A stretch of DNA of 64,000 nt, taken from contig JAAFIV010000024.1 of assembly GCA_013298775.1 (NCBI GenBank), positions 1-64,000 of the forward strand, in the 5' to 3' direction. The notes under the pieces are model-generated. The model searched no databases. It had not been told where the DNA came from and saw only the letters and a program-made list of their open reading frames with translations. Source of the stretch: Ignavibacteria bacterium. Lineage in GTDB: Bacteria > Bacteroidota > Ignavibacteria > Kapaibacteriales > UBA4661. The position numbers and the translations under genes were made by a program. This document shows positions 50,293 to 58,105 of this stretch, piece by piece. Every line of letters starts with the position of its first letter. Within the stretch, counting starts at the first letter, position 1.

Positions 50293-50975
50293 AACAAAAA
50301 GAACGCTCGGTATTTGAACGAGGTTTCGTTTCCATCCCCCTCTCATTGCTTGTGAAAGCGGATTGGAACTACAAAACGGAAAATTCCGCGCTCAGTGCGA
50401 AACTTGCTGAAAACATCAAGCGCAATGGGCAGTTGGAAAACTTGGTTGTGCGTGAACTACCAACGGGGTGCTTTGAAATCATCAACGGCAATCACCGCTA
50501 CGATGTTATTCAAGAGCTTGGTTTTGCTGAGACAATGTGCTACAATCTTGGCGCAATCGGCACGGCGGCAGCGCAGCGCATAGCGATTGAACTGAACGAA
50601 ACACGCTTTGAAGCCGATGCGCTGAAGCTGGCGGAACGTCTGAAAGAAATTTCGGAAGAATTTTCCCTTGCGGAACTGGCAACGACCATGCCCTATTCTG
50701 AGGAAGACCTCCATCGCGCACGGCAGCTACTGGAGTTTGATTTTGAACAATATCGGCAGCAACTTGCCGAACATCGCGGCGGGCTTGCTGGCGGTGAATC
50801 CCCCGACAATGAACAAGGAAACACCGTGCAGACGTTGGTATTTGCCATGCCGTTCACGCTGCAACAACGTTGGCAGGACTGGTGCAGGCTTGCACGAGAA
50901 AAGTTTGACACTCCGACGGATGAACAATGCTTTGAACACGCGCTGGATGCTGCCCTTCGGTATCACCAATCATAA
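50271..50975 (+). CDS. ParB/Srx-domain protein next to dpdA
   Basis: 234 residues. VSIPLSLLVKADWNYKTENSALSAKLAENIKRNGQLENLVVRELPTGCFEIINGNHRYDVIQELGF is a ParB/sulfiredoxin-type domain with GNHRYD in place of the ParB G-ERR box. A helical region and a C-terminal domain (FAMPFTLQQRWQDWCRLAREKFDTPTDEQCFEHALDAAL) follow. Such proteins often sit beside phage modification and terminase genes. It could act on DNA or as a nuclease/ATPase partner of DpdA; not a partition partner of the ParA at 42.6 kb as far as order shows. Confidence 0.75.
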   Translation: MAKKVSIKQKERSVFERGFVSIPLSLLVKADWNYKTENSALSAKLAENIKRNGQLENLVVRELPTGCFEIINGNHRYDVIQELGFAETMCYNLGAIGTAAAQRIAIELNETRFEADALKLAERLKEISEEFSLAELATTMPYSEEDLHRARQLLEFDFEQYRQQLAEHRGGLAGGESPDNEQGNTVQTLVFAMPFTLQQRWQDWCRLAREKFDTPTDEQCFEHALDAALRYHQS

Positions 50976-51000
50976 GACGACACCATAACCCTTCAGCAAT

Positions 51001-51768
51001 GTGACATCGAAACGCTCCGCTTCCACAAAGCGCAAACAATCGGAGAACGGCAAGCAGTCAAAACCGCGCACTCCACGCGCGATAACGCCGATACATTTTT
51101 CCGAAGAACCACGTGAAGCGTGGCACAGGAGGCTTGACGAGAGTACGAAGGCGTATCAGGCGTTTTGTTATTATTATGCATTGCCGCCTCACCTACGCAG
51201 TATTGATGCGGCATACAAGGTGTTCTGGGAAGAAAAGCAACAAAAAGAAAAACAGCAGAAAGAAAAACAGCACGAAAAATCACGTGCTGAACCATTGCAG
51301 TCCCAAGATGTGAAGCGGTCTGGCGGCAAAAAAACGTACAGCAAGAGTACAGCAAATGTACAGCAAAAAACGCCGCCCACAGCGCGGGAAAAATCTCCAC
51401 CAAAACCCCCGAAACGCGCATCACGGCGTTGGTTTCATTGGTCAGCAGAATTTGATTGGGTGCAACGCGCCGTAAAATTTGACCAACACCAAGCCGAACA
51501 ACGTGCCAAGCGAAATTTTGAGAAAGCATTCAAACGCTTGGAGAAGCAACAACTGGACGTAGAAATGGCGCAGCAACTGGGCGCGAAGTGGTTGCTTGAC
51601 CTCCTCGCCGACAAGCGATTTACTACACTGAGCTATGAAAAGCAAGTCGCATTGGCACTCGGATTTATGCGGCTTCTCCCCTCGTTGCAAGAGGCAGAGC
51701 GTCATGTTCTCAGTGTCCTTCAGTCCGTTCTTAACCAAGACGCAAAAGTGTTGTTTTCCAGCGAGTGA
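51001..51768 (+). CDS. terminase small subunit-like protein
   Basis: 255 residues starting at GTG 51001. EAWHRRLDESTKAYQAFCYYYALPPHLRSIDAAYKVF and RRWFHWSAEFDWVQRAVKFDQHQAEQRAKRNFEKAFKRLEKQ show the W-RR-DES-KAY-AF...W-W---FDWV-RA--FD layout of a common phage small-terminase family. A Lys/Gln-rich low-complexity insert (about 78-140) separates the two blocks. It should recognise the packaging site. The large subunit gene follows after 60 bases. Confidence 0.8.
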   Translation: MTSKRSASTKRKQSENGKQSKPRTPRAITPIHFSEEPREAWHRRLDESTKAYQAFCYYYALPPHLRSIDAAYKVFWEEKQQKEKQQKEKQHEKSRAEPLQSQDVKRSGGKKTYSKSTANVQQKTPPTAREKSPPKPPKRASRRWFHWSAEFDWVQRAVKFDQHQAEQRAKRNFEKAFKRLEKQQLDVEMAQQLGAKWLLDLLADKRFTTLSYEKQVALALGFMRLLPSLQEAERHVLSVLQSVLNQDAKVLFSSE

Positions 51769-51795
51769 GCAATCATTATTCCCGCAGCAACGACG

Positions 51796-51837
51796 AGAGA
51801 ATATGACCAGAGAATATAACCAGAGAATATGACCAGA
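51796..51837 (+). repeat. three tandem 14-bp repeats at the TerL start, with a 9-codon leader frame
   Basis: AGAGAATATGACC occurs three times (the middle copy has AAC). The third copy contains the TerL start at 51829. The first copy's ATG (51803) opens a frame of nine codons, MTREYNQRI, whose TGA overlaps the TerL ATG (ATGA). It could be a translational coupler or a packaging-site element. Confidence 0.75.
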
Positions 51838-53259
51838 CCATTTGCCATACCGAATCCACGCAGGATTGACCTTGCATCGGTGCTGTGGGATGCACAGCAC
51901 TTGGGGCGAAGTGAAAAGAAAGCCGACACGCTTGCTACTTTGGGCTTGGCGGACTTTATCCCGATGATAACGCCGTCCTATACCGCGCCGTTGCATCTCT
52001 TCCCCGTTGTTCGAGAACTGGAAAAGGCGGTAGCACAACCGACGACGACGACGAAGCCGCTTCGCCTGATTATCTCGCTTCCGCCGCGTCATGGCAAGAC
52101 CGAAACGGTGCTACACTTCATTGCATGGTACTTGCGGCAACTCTCCGCGCACACTATCGGCTATGTGAGCTACGCACAAACGCAGGCAGGCTCGAAGGCT
52201 CTGAAGGCGCAACGGTACACCATGCGGGCGGGGGTCGCGCCGGACGTGAAAATGCAGAACCGCGCCGAATGGCGCACGGCAGAGGGCGGCGGTATTTTGA
52301 GTACGGGTATCGGCGGACCGCTTACGGGGCAAGGCGTGAATGGCTTAATCATTGACGACCCTGTGAAAAATCGTGAGGAAGCAAACAGCGCGGCGGTGCG
52401 GGCAAAACAATGGGATTGGTTTCTGGATGTGGCGGAAACACGCTTAGAGCCTGGCGGCTGGATGTTGGTCGTGATGACGCGCTGGCACCGCGACGACCTC
52501 GCAGGGCGCATCATGGCGAACTTCAAGGATGATTACACGGTTCTCCGTATTCCCGCACTGGCGGATGGCTTGGATGCGGCGGGTCGTGAGGCAGCACCTG
52601 ACCTTGCAGGGCGTAGTGTTGGTGCGGCTCTCTGGAGCGAACGCTACAACGCGGAGTATTTGGAGCGCGTGAAGGCAAAAAATCCGCTTGGGTTTTATTC
52701 GCTCTATCAAGGATTGCCGCGCCCGAAGGAGGAGTATGCTTTTGGACAGCCGACGTACTATACAGAACTTCCTACCGACGGTGTTCGCTACGGCATCGGG
52801 GGCGACTTGGCATACACCATAAAAACACACTCCGACCACAGCGTTACGGTCGTTATGGCGGAATGCAACGGCGTGTTTTATGTGGTGAATGTGCTGCGTT
52901 GGCGGTCGCGTCTTATGGCAAGTATTGAGTATTTACGCGGCATCCAGGAGAAATATCCGTTTACAGGTATCACGCTGGAGGATAATGGACCGCAAACGGC
53001 GGTGTGCGATATGCTGGAAGAAAACGGCATCTACGTGAACCGTTTGCAACCTGTGGGCGACAAATACACACGGTCGCTGCCGCTTGCGGAGGCGTGGAAT
53101 GCAGGTTTGGTGCGTGTTCCCGAAGGTGCGGTGTGGTTGGATGCGTACTTGGAGGAACTTATGAGCTTCACGGGTATTAACGACGCTGCCGATGACCAAG
53201 TAGATGCCAGCGTGTATGCGTTCCGCTCGTTGCAAACGATGTTCAGTTTTCATACATAA
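51829..53259 (+). CDS. terL: terminase large subunit
   Basis: 476 residues. ATPase: PPRHGKT (85-91) and LIIDDP (173-178), with the motif III-like VVMTRWH. Nuclease: IGGDLAYT (Asp326), TLEDNG and DDQVDAS (454-460) supply the acidic residues of the RNaseH-like domain. It drives DNA packaging and cuts concatemers. The start at 51829 is placed by the repeat/ATGA arrangement. Confidence 0.95.
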   Translation: MTRPFAIPNPRRIDLASVLWDAQHLGRSEKKADTLATLGLADFIPMITPSYTAPLHLFPVVRELEKAVAQPTTTTKPLRLIISLPPRHGKTETVLHFIAWYLRQLSAHTIGYVSYAQTQAGSKALKAQRYTMRAGVAPDVKMQNRAEWRTAEGGGILSTGIGGPLTGQGVNGLIIDDPVKNREEANSAAVRAKQWDWFLDVAETRLEPGGWMLVVMTRWHRDDLAGRIMANFKDDYTVLRIPALADGLDAAGREAAPDLAGRSVGAALWSERYNAEYLERVKAKNPLGFYSLYQGLPRPKEEYAFGQPTYYTELPTDGVRYGIGGDLAYTIKTHSDHSVTVVMAECNGVFYVVNVLRWRSRLMASIEYLRGIQEKYPFTGITLEDNGPQTAVCDMLEENGIYVNRLQPVGDKYTRSLPLAEAWNAGLVRVPEGAVWLDAYLEELMSFTGINDAADDQVDASVYAFRSLQTMFSFHT

Positions 53260-53293
53260 GCACGAACCCATCTACCTCTTGAATGCAAGCATT

Positions 53294-55459
53294 ATGAGCA
53301 TGATTTCCGCCTTTGGTAATGTTCTTGAGCGGGCGCGGGCGCGTTTACGCGGTACAGCGCAAGGATTGTCCGAAACGGTGCGTTTTTTCTTTGATGGAAC
53401 AACGGCAAGTGCCAGAACATTTACCACCTTTGAGCTTGCCTTTTCAGGTTGGTCGTATTCCTGCATCACGCGGCGCGGGCGTGAGTTGGGCAAAAAACGG
53501 TTTATTGCCTATCGCAAGACTGCACAAAATCAAAAGGAAGAACTGCCGCTTGAACACTGGGCTTCACGGCTCTTATCGCAGCCAAACCGCTTAAATACAC
53601 GCTCTCAGCTTTTTCGTTTGATTGAGGAATGGTTTGTTTATGCGGGCAATGCCTTTCTCTACGCGCCGTGCAATGGTGCGAAGGTTCCCGTGCAGCTGTG
53701 GGTCTTGCCCGCCGACCGTGTGCAGGTCGTCCTCAGCGATGACCCGATGAATTTGGTTGCGGGGTATGTCTATCGTTCGGCGCGGGGAAATTTCGCCATT
53801 CGAGAGGAGGACATTATCCACTTTCAATCGCTGCATCCTGGAGCGCACGAGCGCGATATGGTCATCGGGCGCGGAGACATTGCCGCCGCGATTGACAATC
53901 TGACCATGAGCGCGATGCAGCGCGAAGCCTTACGGAAGAAAATTGTTACCCAAAATATTCCGCCAATGTTCCTGAAAACCAGAGGCAATATCACCGATGA
54001 ACAATGGCAGAATTTCAAACAGCGCATCCAGCAAAACGTGCCAGACTTGATGCTCGTGGCGGCACTGCACTTTGAGGGTGAACTTGTCCCTCTGACCAAT
54101 GCAGGGACAGAGCGGAGTTACACCGAAAAAGCATTGAACACCGAAGGCATCAGCGAAACGCAGATTGAGGAATTGACGGCAATACTGGGTGTGCCTTCGG
54201 GCTTGATAACGGGGAAATTTCAGAACCGCGCAACGTCGGAATCCCTCAAAGCCTTCTTTTACGAAAACACCGTCGAGCCGCAAGCAGACTACTTTGCAGA
54301 GGAACTCACACGGCATTTTTCCCGCTTTGACAACAGCATCATCATTGACCATGACAAGTACGTCTATCAAGACCCTGAATTGTTGCTGAAAAAACAGGCG
54401 CAGGAATTGCAATGGGGTATCACGACCATCAACGAAGAGCGTGCAAAGGTAGGTTTAGAGCCGATTTCGGGCGGTGGTACGCCGTTTGTTCCGTCAGGAT
54501 TTGTGCCGCTTTCGGCTGCCCTTCAGCAAACTGTTTCTCAACAAGGTGCTTCTCAACAAGGTGCTTCTCAAGGAACGCTCCTATCCCCTGCTCCAAACAA
54601 AATGTACACAGAGAAGCATTTGCTCTCACCTCTCAAGCGAACACCTTTCAAGCGAACATCGGCTGCAAAAGAAAAGAACGATGAAGAGCCTGACCCATTC
54701 GGGAAGGAAGAGTATTGCACAACATTTTGGAAGAGCTACGACGGTCTCGCGGATGAAGCAACAACCTTGATAACACGCGCTTTGCAGGCGGAATTTGATG
54801 CGTTAGAAGAAGAGGTGTTGTCCAATCTTGATGATGCGCTGGAGAAGGCGCATCCAACAGTTCTTAAAAAGGATAATGCAGGCACGACGAAATTATTTGA
54901 TGTGGCGATATGGAAAGAACGCTTTGCAAGCAGCGTCAGCACTGACCTTGAAGCACTTCTCACTCGTTCTATGGAGCAGGCAGCGAAGGATGTGGGCGAG
55001 GAATGGGACGACATCAAAAGCCAGTTTGACGCAAGTATTCGTGCGGCTCTCCGAGAATCCACCGACCGTATCAAAACATCGGTGGACACAGTGAAAACGG
55101 AATTGCAGCAGCTTCTTGAGGATATGTACGACAAGCCAGTGGAGGAAATACAAGCGGCAATGATGGCAAAGTTTTCGCACTACACCGCCGCTCGTGCGCT
55201 GATGATAGCTCGCACCTACTCCACCTTTGCCATGACTTTCGCCCAAATGACTGTTTGGAAGGACTTGGGCTACACCTACACGTGGCTTTCGCAGCGCGAC
55301 GGCAAAACCCGCGACACGCATAAAGTCGCCGATATGCAAGAACCCGACAAGGAAGGCTATTTCAAGGTCGGCACCGACCGCATGAAACATCCGGGCGGCG
55401 GCTCACAGGCGAAGGAGAACGTGCATTGTCGGTGTGTGCTGCGCCCGAAGAAGAAATAG
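53294..55459 (+). CDS. portal protein fused to a MuF-type head morphogenesis domain
   Basis: 721 residues. Residues 1-400 form an HK97-type portal (FELAFSGWSYSCITRRG, RLIEEWFVYAGNAFLYAP, EDIIHFQSLHPG, VPSGLITGKFQNRATSESLKAFFYENTVEP). A Ser/Gln repeat linker (SQQGASQQGASQG) and a helical region follow. The last ~100 residues are the Mu F domain (ARTYSTFAMTFAQMTVWKDLGYTYTWLSQRDGKTRDTHKVADMQ...HPGGGSQAKENVHCRCVLRPKK). Portal and MuF are usually separate genes, so this is a fusion. Confidence 0.92.
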   Translation: MSMISAFGNVLERARARLRGTAQGLSETVRFFFDGTTASARTFTTFELAFSGWSYSCITRRGRELGKKRFIAYRKTAQNQKEELPLEHWASRLLSQPNRLNTRSQLFRLIEEWFVYAGNAFLYAPCNGAKVPVQLWVLPADRVQVVLSDDPMNLVAGYVYRSARGNFAIREEDIIHFQSLHPGAHERDMVIGRGDIAAAIDNLTMSAMQREALRKKIVTQNIPPMFLKTRGNITDEQWQNFKQRIQQNVPDLMLVAALHFEGELVPLTNAGTERSYTEKALNTEGISETQIEELTAILGVPSGLITGKFQNRATSESLKAFFYENTVEPQADYFAEELTRHFSRFDNSIIIDHDKYVYQDPELLLKKQAQELQWGITTINEERAKVGLEPISGGGTPFVPSGFVPLSAALQQTVSQQGASQQGASQGTLLSPAPNKMYTEKHLLSPLKRTPFKRTSAAKEKNDEEPDPFGKEEYCTTFWKSYDGLADEATTLITRALQAEFDALEEEVLSNLDDALEKAHPTVLKKDNAGTTKLFDVAIWKERFASSVSTDLEALLTRSMEQAAKDVGEEWDDIKSQFDASIRAALRESTDRIKTSVDTVKTELQQLLEDMYDKPVEEIQAAMMAKFSHYTAARALMIARTYSTFAMTFAQMTVWKDLGYTYTWLSQRDGKTRDTHKVADMQEPDKEGYFKVGTDRMKHPGGGSQAKENVHCRCVLRPKKK

Positions 55460-55475
55460 CGGGGTGTTTTTGTTG

Positions 55476-55505
55476 TTTGCTGAAAGAAATTTTTGTGTAC
55501 TTTTG
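55476..55505 (+). promoter_or_regulatory. Bacteroidota-type promoter abutting the GNAT-like gene (right copy)
   Basis: TTTG (55476-55479), 18 bases, then TACTTTTG (55498-55505), a perfect TAnnTTTG -7 element. The ATG at 55510 comes after only four more bases, so transcription should start at or just after the start codon region (leaderless mRNA). Confidence 0.75.
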
Positions 55506-55509
55506 TTGC

Positions 55510-56022
55510 ATGAACCATCAGAGCATTTATATTGACCACCTCACCAATTCCCTCCGCAATGCCATTACGGGCGATACGTTTGCTACGGAATTGTACGCGG
55601 TAACGGCGAAAGACAAGCCCTTACTCAAACAGCATTGGCTGTTCGATTGGTTGAAGGAAACAAAAAATGCGGAAGCAGAAGTGTGGAAGCTGGTAATTGT
55701 GCATAATCCGACCGTCATTCAAGGGCTTCTGAGTATGAGCGACCGAGACGACCACATTTTTGTCAATCTTGTAGAAAATGCGTACTTTAACATTGGCAAA
55801 AGCAAGGTATATGAAGGTGTCGGCGGGAATTTATTCGCTTTTGCGTGTAAGCGTTCTTTCGAGCGTGGATATGACGGTGTTGTTTCGTTTATTGCCAAGA
55901 GTACGCTTGTTCGTCATTATGAACAGATGCTTGGCGCGGAACGCCTCGGTTCATCGCTGCGGATGGTGATAAACACGCCTCAAGCCCACACCCTTTGCCA
56001 ACGGTATTTCCCCTCACGATAA
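55510..56022 (+). CDS. GNAT-like acetyltransferase family protein (right copy)
   Basis: 170 residues, paralogue of the protein at 7785-8291 throughout (ID-LTNS, G-TF-TELYA-TA-DKPLLK, HIFVNLVENAYFNIGKSKVYEGVGGNLFAFACK, HYEQMLGAERLG). The DNA is well diverged, so the duplication is not recent or the copies came separately. It is transcribed away from the prophage, like the left copy, and is followed by the same small partner gene. Confidence 0.7.
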   Translation: MNHQSIYIDHLTNSLRNAITGDTFATELYAVTAKDKPLLKQHWLFDWLKETKNAEAEVWKLVIVHNPTVIQGLLSMSDRDDHIFVNLVENAYFNIGKSKVYEGVGGNLFAFACKRSFERGYDGVVSFIAKSTLVRHYEQMLGAERLGSSLRMVINTPQAHTLCQRYFPSR

Positions 56023-56037
56023 AACGGAGTTTTTACC

Positions 56038-56220
56038 ATGAAACACAAACAAGAACCCGAAGACGTAGCACTCTACGTGGAACAACGCCAACCAACGGAA
56101 GAAGAAGAGCGTTTGTTCCGTGCGTTTATGCAGAAACGTAAAGGTATGCAAAACGAAACTAAAAAAACATCGTCGCCTGGTAGCGCGAAAAGACGCTCGC
56201 GTACTGATGTGGTGGTGTGA
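56038..56220 (+). CDS. small partner protein of GNAT-like cassette (right copy)
   Basis: 60 residues. PEDVALYVEQRQPTEEEERLFRAFMQKRK parallels the left-flank protein; a basic Ser/Lys/Arg tail follows (KKTSSPGSAKRRSRTD). It starts 15 bases after the GNAT-like stop with CGGAG upstream. The conserved acidic head plus basic tail in both copies suggests a functional unit with the first gene. Confidence 0.75.
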   Translation: MKHKQEPEDVALYVEQRQPTEEEERLFRAFMQKRKGMQNETKKTSSPGSAKRRSRTDVVV

Positions 56221-56303
56221 GAGAAAATTATGATGGGAACTGAAGTATAGCCTGTCTTTATTTCATTACTTTGCTGTTCAATGAATGGGGTACAGTTTAT
56301 TCA

Positions 56304-56344
56304 AAGGTACAAAATTTCTCCTGCACTGAGTTTTTTTGTACCTT
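56304..56344. promoter_or_regulatory. inverted repeat upstream of the PIN toxin-antitoxin operon
   Basis: AAGGTACAAAA (56304-56314) and TTTTGTACCTT (56334-56344) are perfect 11-bp arms around 19 bases. The site ends 50 bases before the antitoxin start; probable autoregulatory operator. Confidence 0.65.
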
Positions 56345-56394
56345 GCAACAGATAATGGCTTCAACATATCGCTCATTTTTACAGGTGAAGAACT

Positions 56395-56616
56395 ATGCAA
56401 ACGTCCGTCTCTCCACAGCCCTCATTGTCGAATCTTCAACTGGAACTTCTCAAGCTCTATTCTTTTGATATTAGTGCGAGCGAACTCCTTGAAGTGAAGC
56501 GGCTTCTCGGTCAGCATTTTGCTGACCGCTTGAGCGCACAAGCGAGTGCAGCATACCAAGAAAATGGCTGGACAACGGAAACACTTGATTCGTGGCTTAA
56601 TGCTGATAACCAATAA
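56395..56616 (+). CDS. antitoxin partner of a PIN toxin
   Basis: 73 residues, helical (NLQLELLKLYSFDISASELLEVKRLLGQHFADRLSAQASAAYQENGWTTETLDSWLNADNQ). It lies 9 bases before the PIN gene and behind an inverted repeat. Similar small proteins ending in a W-hydrophobic motif accompany COG1569 PIN toxins. Confidence 0.75.
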   Translation: MQTSVSPQPSLSNLQLELLKLYSFDISASELLEVKRLLGQHFADRLSAQASAAYQENGWTTETLDSWLNADNQ

Positions 56617-56625
56617 TCATTACCA

Positions 56626-57069
56626 ATGTCTCTTTTGCCGCCGCTTATCGTTGTAGATACCAATGTGCTACTGGTCTCGCTGCCAGAGCAATCGCCGTAT
56701 CATTGGCTGTTCAAAGCTATTCGGAACGGTACAGTTCGCATGGCAGTCAGCACCGAAATTTTGCTTGAGTACGAGGAAGTCATTGCCTCGCGCATTGGTC
56801 TGGAGCGCACGGGTCATGCTTTACACGCACTTCTGCTTTTGCCTAATGTCGAGCTTATCACACCGTTTTATCGCTGGAAGCTGATGCTCATTGACCCCGA
56901 CGATGATAAATTTATTGATTGTGCTATTGCTTCAAGCGCAAACCGTCTCGTTTCGCATGATAGACATTTCAATAGCATGAAGACGCTTGATTTCCCACGT
57001 GTTGAAGTGTGTCGTATAGAAGAACTTTTTGTGTGGTTGAAAGAGCAAGGCGTATTATTGGAAAAGTAA
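56626..57069 (+). CDS. PIN-domain toxin (ribonuclease), COG1569-like
   Basis: 147 residues. VVDTNVLLVSL (Asp11), STEILLEYEEV (Glu) and DPDDDKFIDCAIASSANRLVSHDRHF (Asp94, Asp98, Asp112) supply the acidic metal site of PIN nucleases. Such toxins cut RNA and are blocked by the antitoxin encoded upstream. Genes converge with the leftward patatin gene right after. Confidence 0.88.
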   Translation: MSLLPPLIVVDTNVLLVSLPEQSPYHWLFKAIRNGTVRMAVSTEILLEYEEVIASRIGLERTGHALHALLLLPNVELITPFYRWKLMLIDPDDDKFIDCAIASSANRLVSHDRHFNSMKTLDFPRVEVCRIEELFVWLKEQGVLLEK

Positions 57070-57082
57070 TTCCTCCGCAATC

Positions 57083-58078
57083 CTACACCACCACCCCACC
57101 CTGCACTCCCCATTCCCGCGCCGCAACACCCTCCCCCGCCAGAATCATCTTTTTAATATCCTCTGCGGTAAACGACCGAATATCTATCGCAAAATCCGTA
57201 TCGGGACGAATACTCACGATGGGAACATAGCGTTTACCTGCGTTTGCGCCGCTTGGGATGATGTTCGTCGCGTGGTTTTGTGCCTCGTCGTTAATGTCGA
57301 AGGTGCGGCGCAAATCATCGTTCAGGACTTCGCGGTTCATAATGTCGAAGACGCGCGAGGCTTGGGCAATGAGGTCGCCCCAGTTTTTGCCATGCGCGGC
57401 AATGTCCACTTTGGGTGAATGACAGGAAATAGCGACAATCTCCGTTACATTCGGATTTTGCAAAGCGCAGCGCAAGGGCGAAACATTCACCACGCCGCCA
57501 TCGGTGAGGCTTTGGACGGTAGTTTGGATAATGTTCGCTGAGGTGAGTGTTTGCATGGTTTTGCGGACAATCGGCATAATAAGCGGCAGATGCGCACTGG
57601 CGAGCATATCCTCAATGAAATCGTTGTTGTTCTTAGAAGGAGCAAGGGTGAACGCGCCCGTATCAAGGCTCGTGTAGCCGACGTGGACAGGCACAGCGCA
57701 GCGTTGCACATTCTCCAGCAGCACAAGGCGTTTGACTAAGGAATCAAGCGGCTTGGTGTCGGTTAAGCCATCGAATTTGTTGGCAATGACATTGAAGATG
57801 AGTTCTGCCAGATTACGCTGGCGCACAAGTTGTTCGGGCTTGACGAGATTGGTGAGCCAAAAGGTTTTGAGGTCGTCTCCAGCAGCCGTCCAGTTAATGT
57901 TTGTGCTGGAAGCATTCGGAAAATTTTTGCCGATGAAATTTGCCAAATAGCCACCATTCAGCGCACCAACAGACACGCCGTAGATAATATCAGGCTGGTA
58001 GAACTTCAGCACGTGAGAAATAGCACCGACTTGGAACGCGCCTAAAATAGAGCCTCCAGCGAGGACGAGAGCTTTCAT
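57083..58078 (-). CDS. patatin-like phospholipase
   Basis: 331 residues. GGSILGAFQ (8-16, oxyanion loop), GVSVG (34-38, nucleophile Ser36) and TDGGVVNVSPL (Asp193 of the DG motif) are the patatin Ser-Asp dyad motifs. No signal peptide, so cytosolic or peripheral. It hydrolyses acyl esters of lipids. Part of a leftward run with the muramidase gene. Confidence 0.9.
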   Translation of the reverse strand: MKALVLAGGSILGAFQVGAISHVLKFYQPDIIYGVSVGALNGGYLANFIGKNFPNASSTNINWTAAGDDLKTFWLTNLVKPEQLVRQRNLAELIFNVIANKFDGLTDTKPLDSLVKRLVLLENVQRCAVPVHVGYTSLDTGAFTLAPSKNNNDFIEDMLASAHLPLIMPIVRKTMQTLTSANIIQTTVQSLTDGGVVNVSPLRCALQNPNVTEIVAISCHSPKVDIAAHGKNWGDLIAQASRVFDIMNREVLNDDLRRTFDINDEAQNHATNIIPSGANAGKRYVPIVSIRPDTDFAIDIRSFTAEDIKKMILAGEGVAAREWGVQGGVVV

Positions 58079-58105
58079 TTGCTTGTGTGGTTTGGTGTGA
58101 AAGAA

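Larger units (their letters stand above)
8479..55509. mobile_element. siphovirus prophage, about 47 kb, boundaries approximate
   Basis: Contiguous phage genes run from the small gene at 8544 to the portal-MuF gene ending at 55459, and clear chromosomal genes lie outside. The packaging genes are at the right end and the protease/capsid genes at the left end, so the usual terminase-portal-protease-capsid order is restored only if the ends are joined. This implies a circular or permuted phage form opened between portal-MuF and protease. There is no integrase, transposase or tRNA att site in view, so the mode of insertion is unknown. A ParA-ParB pair suggests a plasmid-like state may also exist. 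The exact ends cannot be set from the sequence: no convincing direct repeat was found in the two junctions by eye. Confidence 0.8.

Noticed and set aside
8742-55459. Mu-like transposable phage
   Set aside because: MuF and gpG-like proteins are present, but there is no MuA/MuB-type transposase, and HK97-type capsid and G/GT chaperone fit a lambda-like siphovirus.
7785-56022. The GNAT-like copies as att direct repeats
   Set aside because: They are in opposite orientation and diverged in DNA, so simple site-specific recombination between them would invert rather than excise the prophage.
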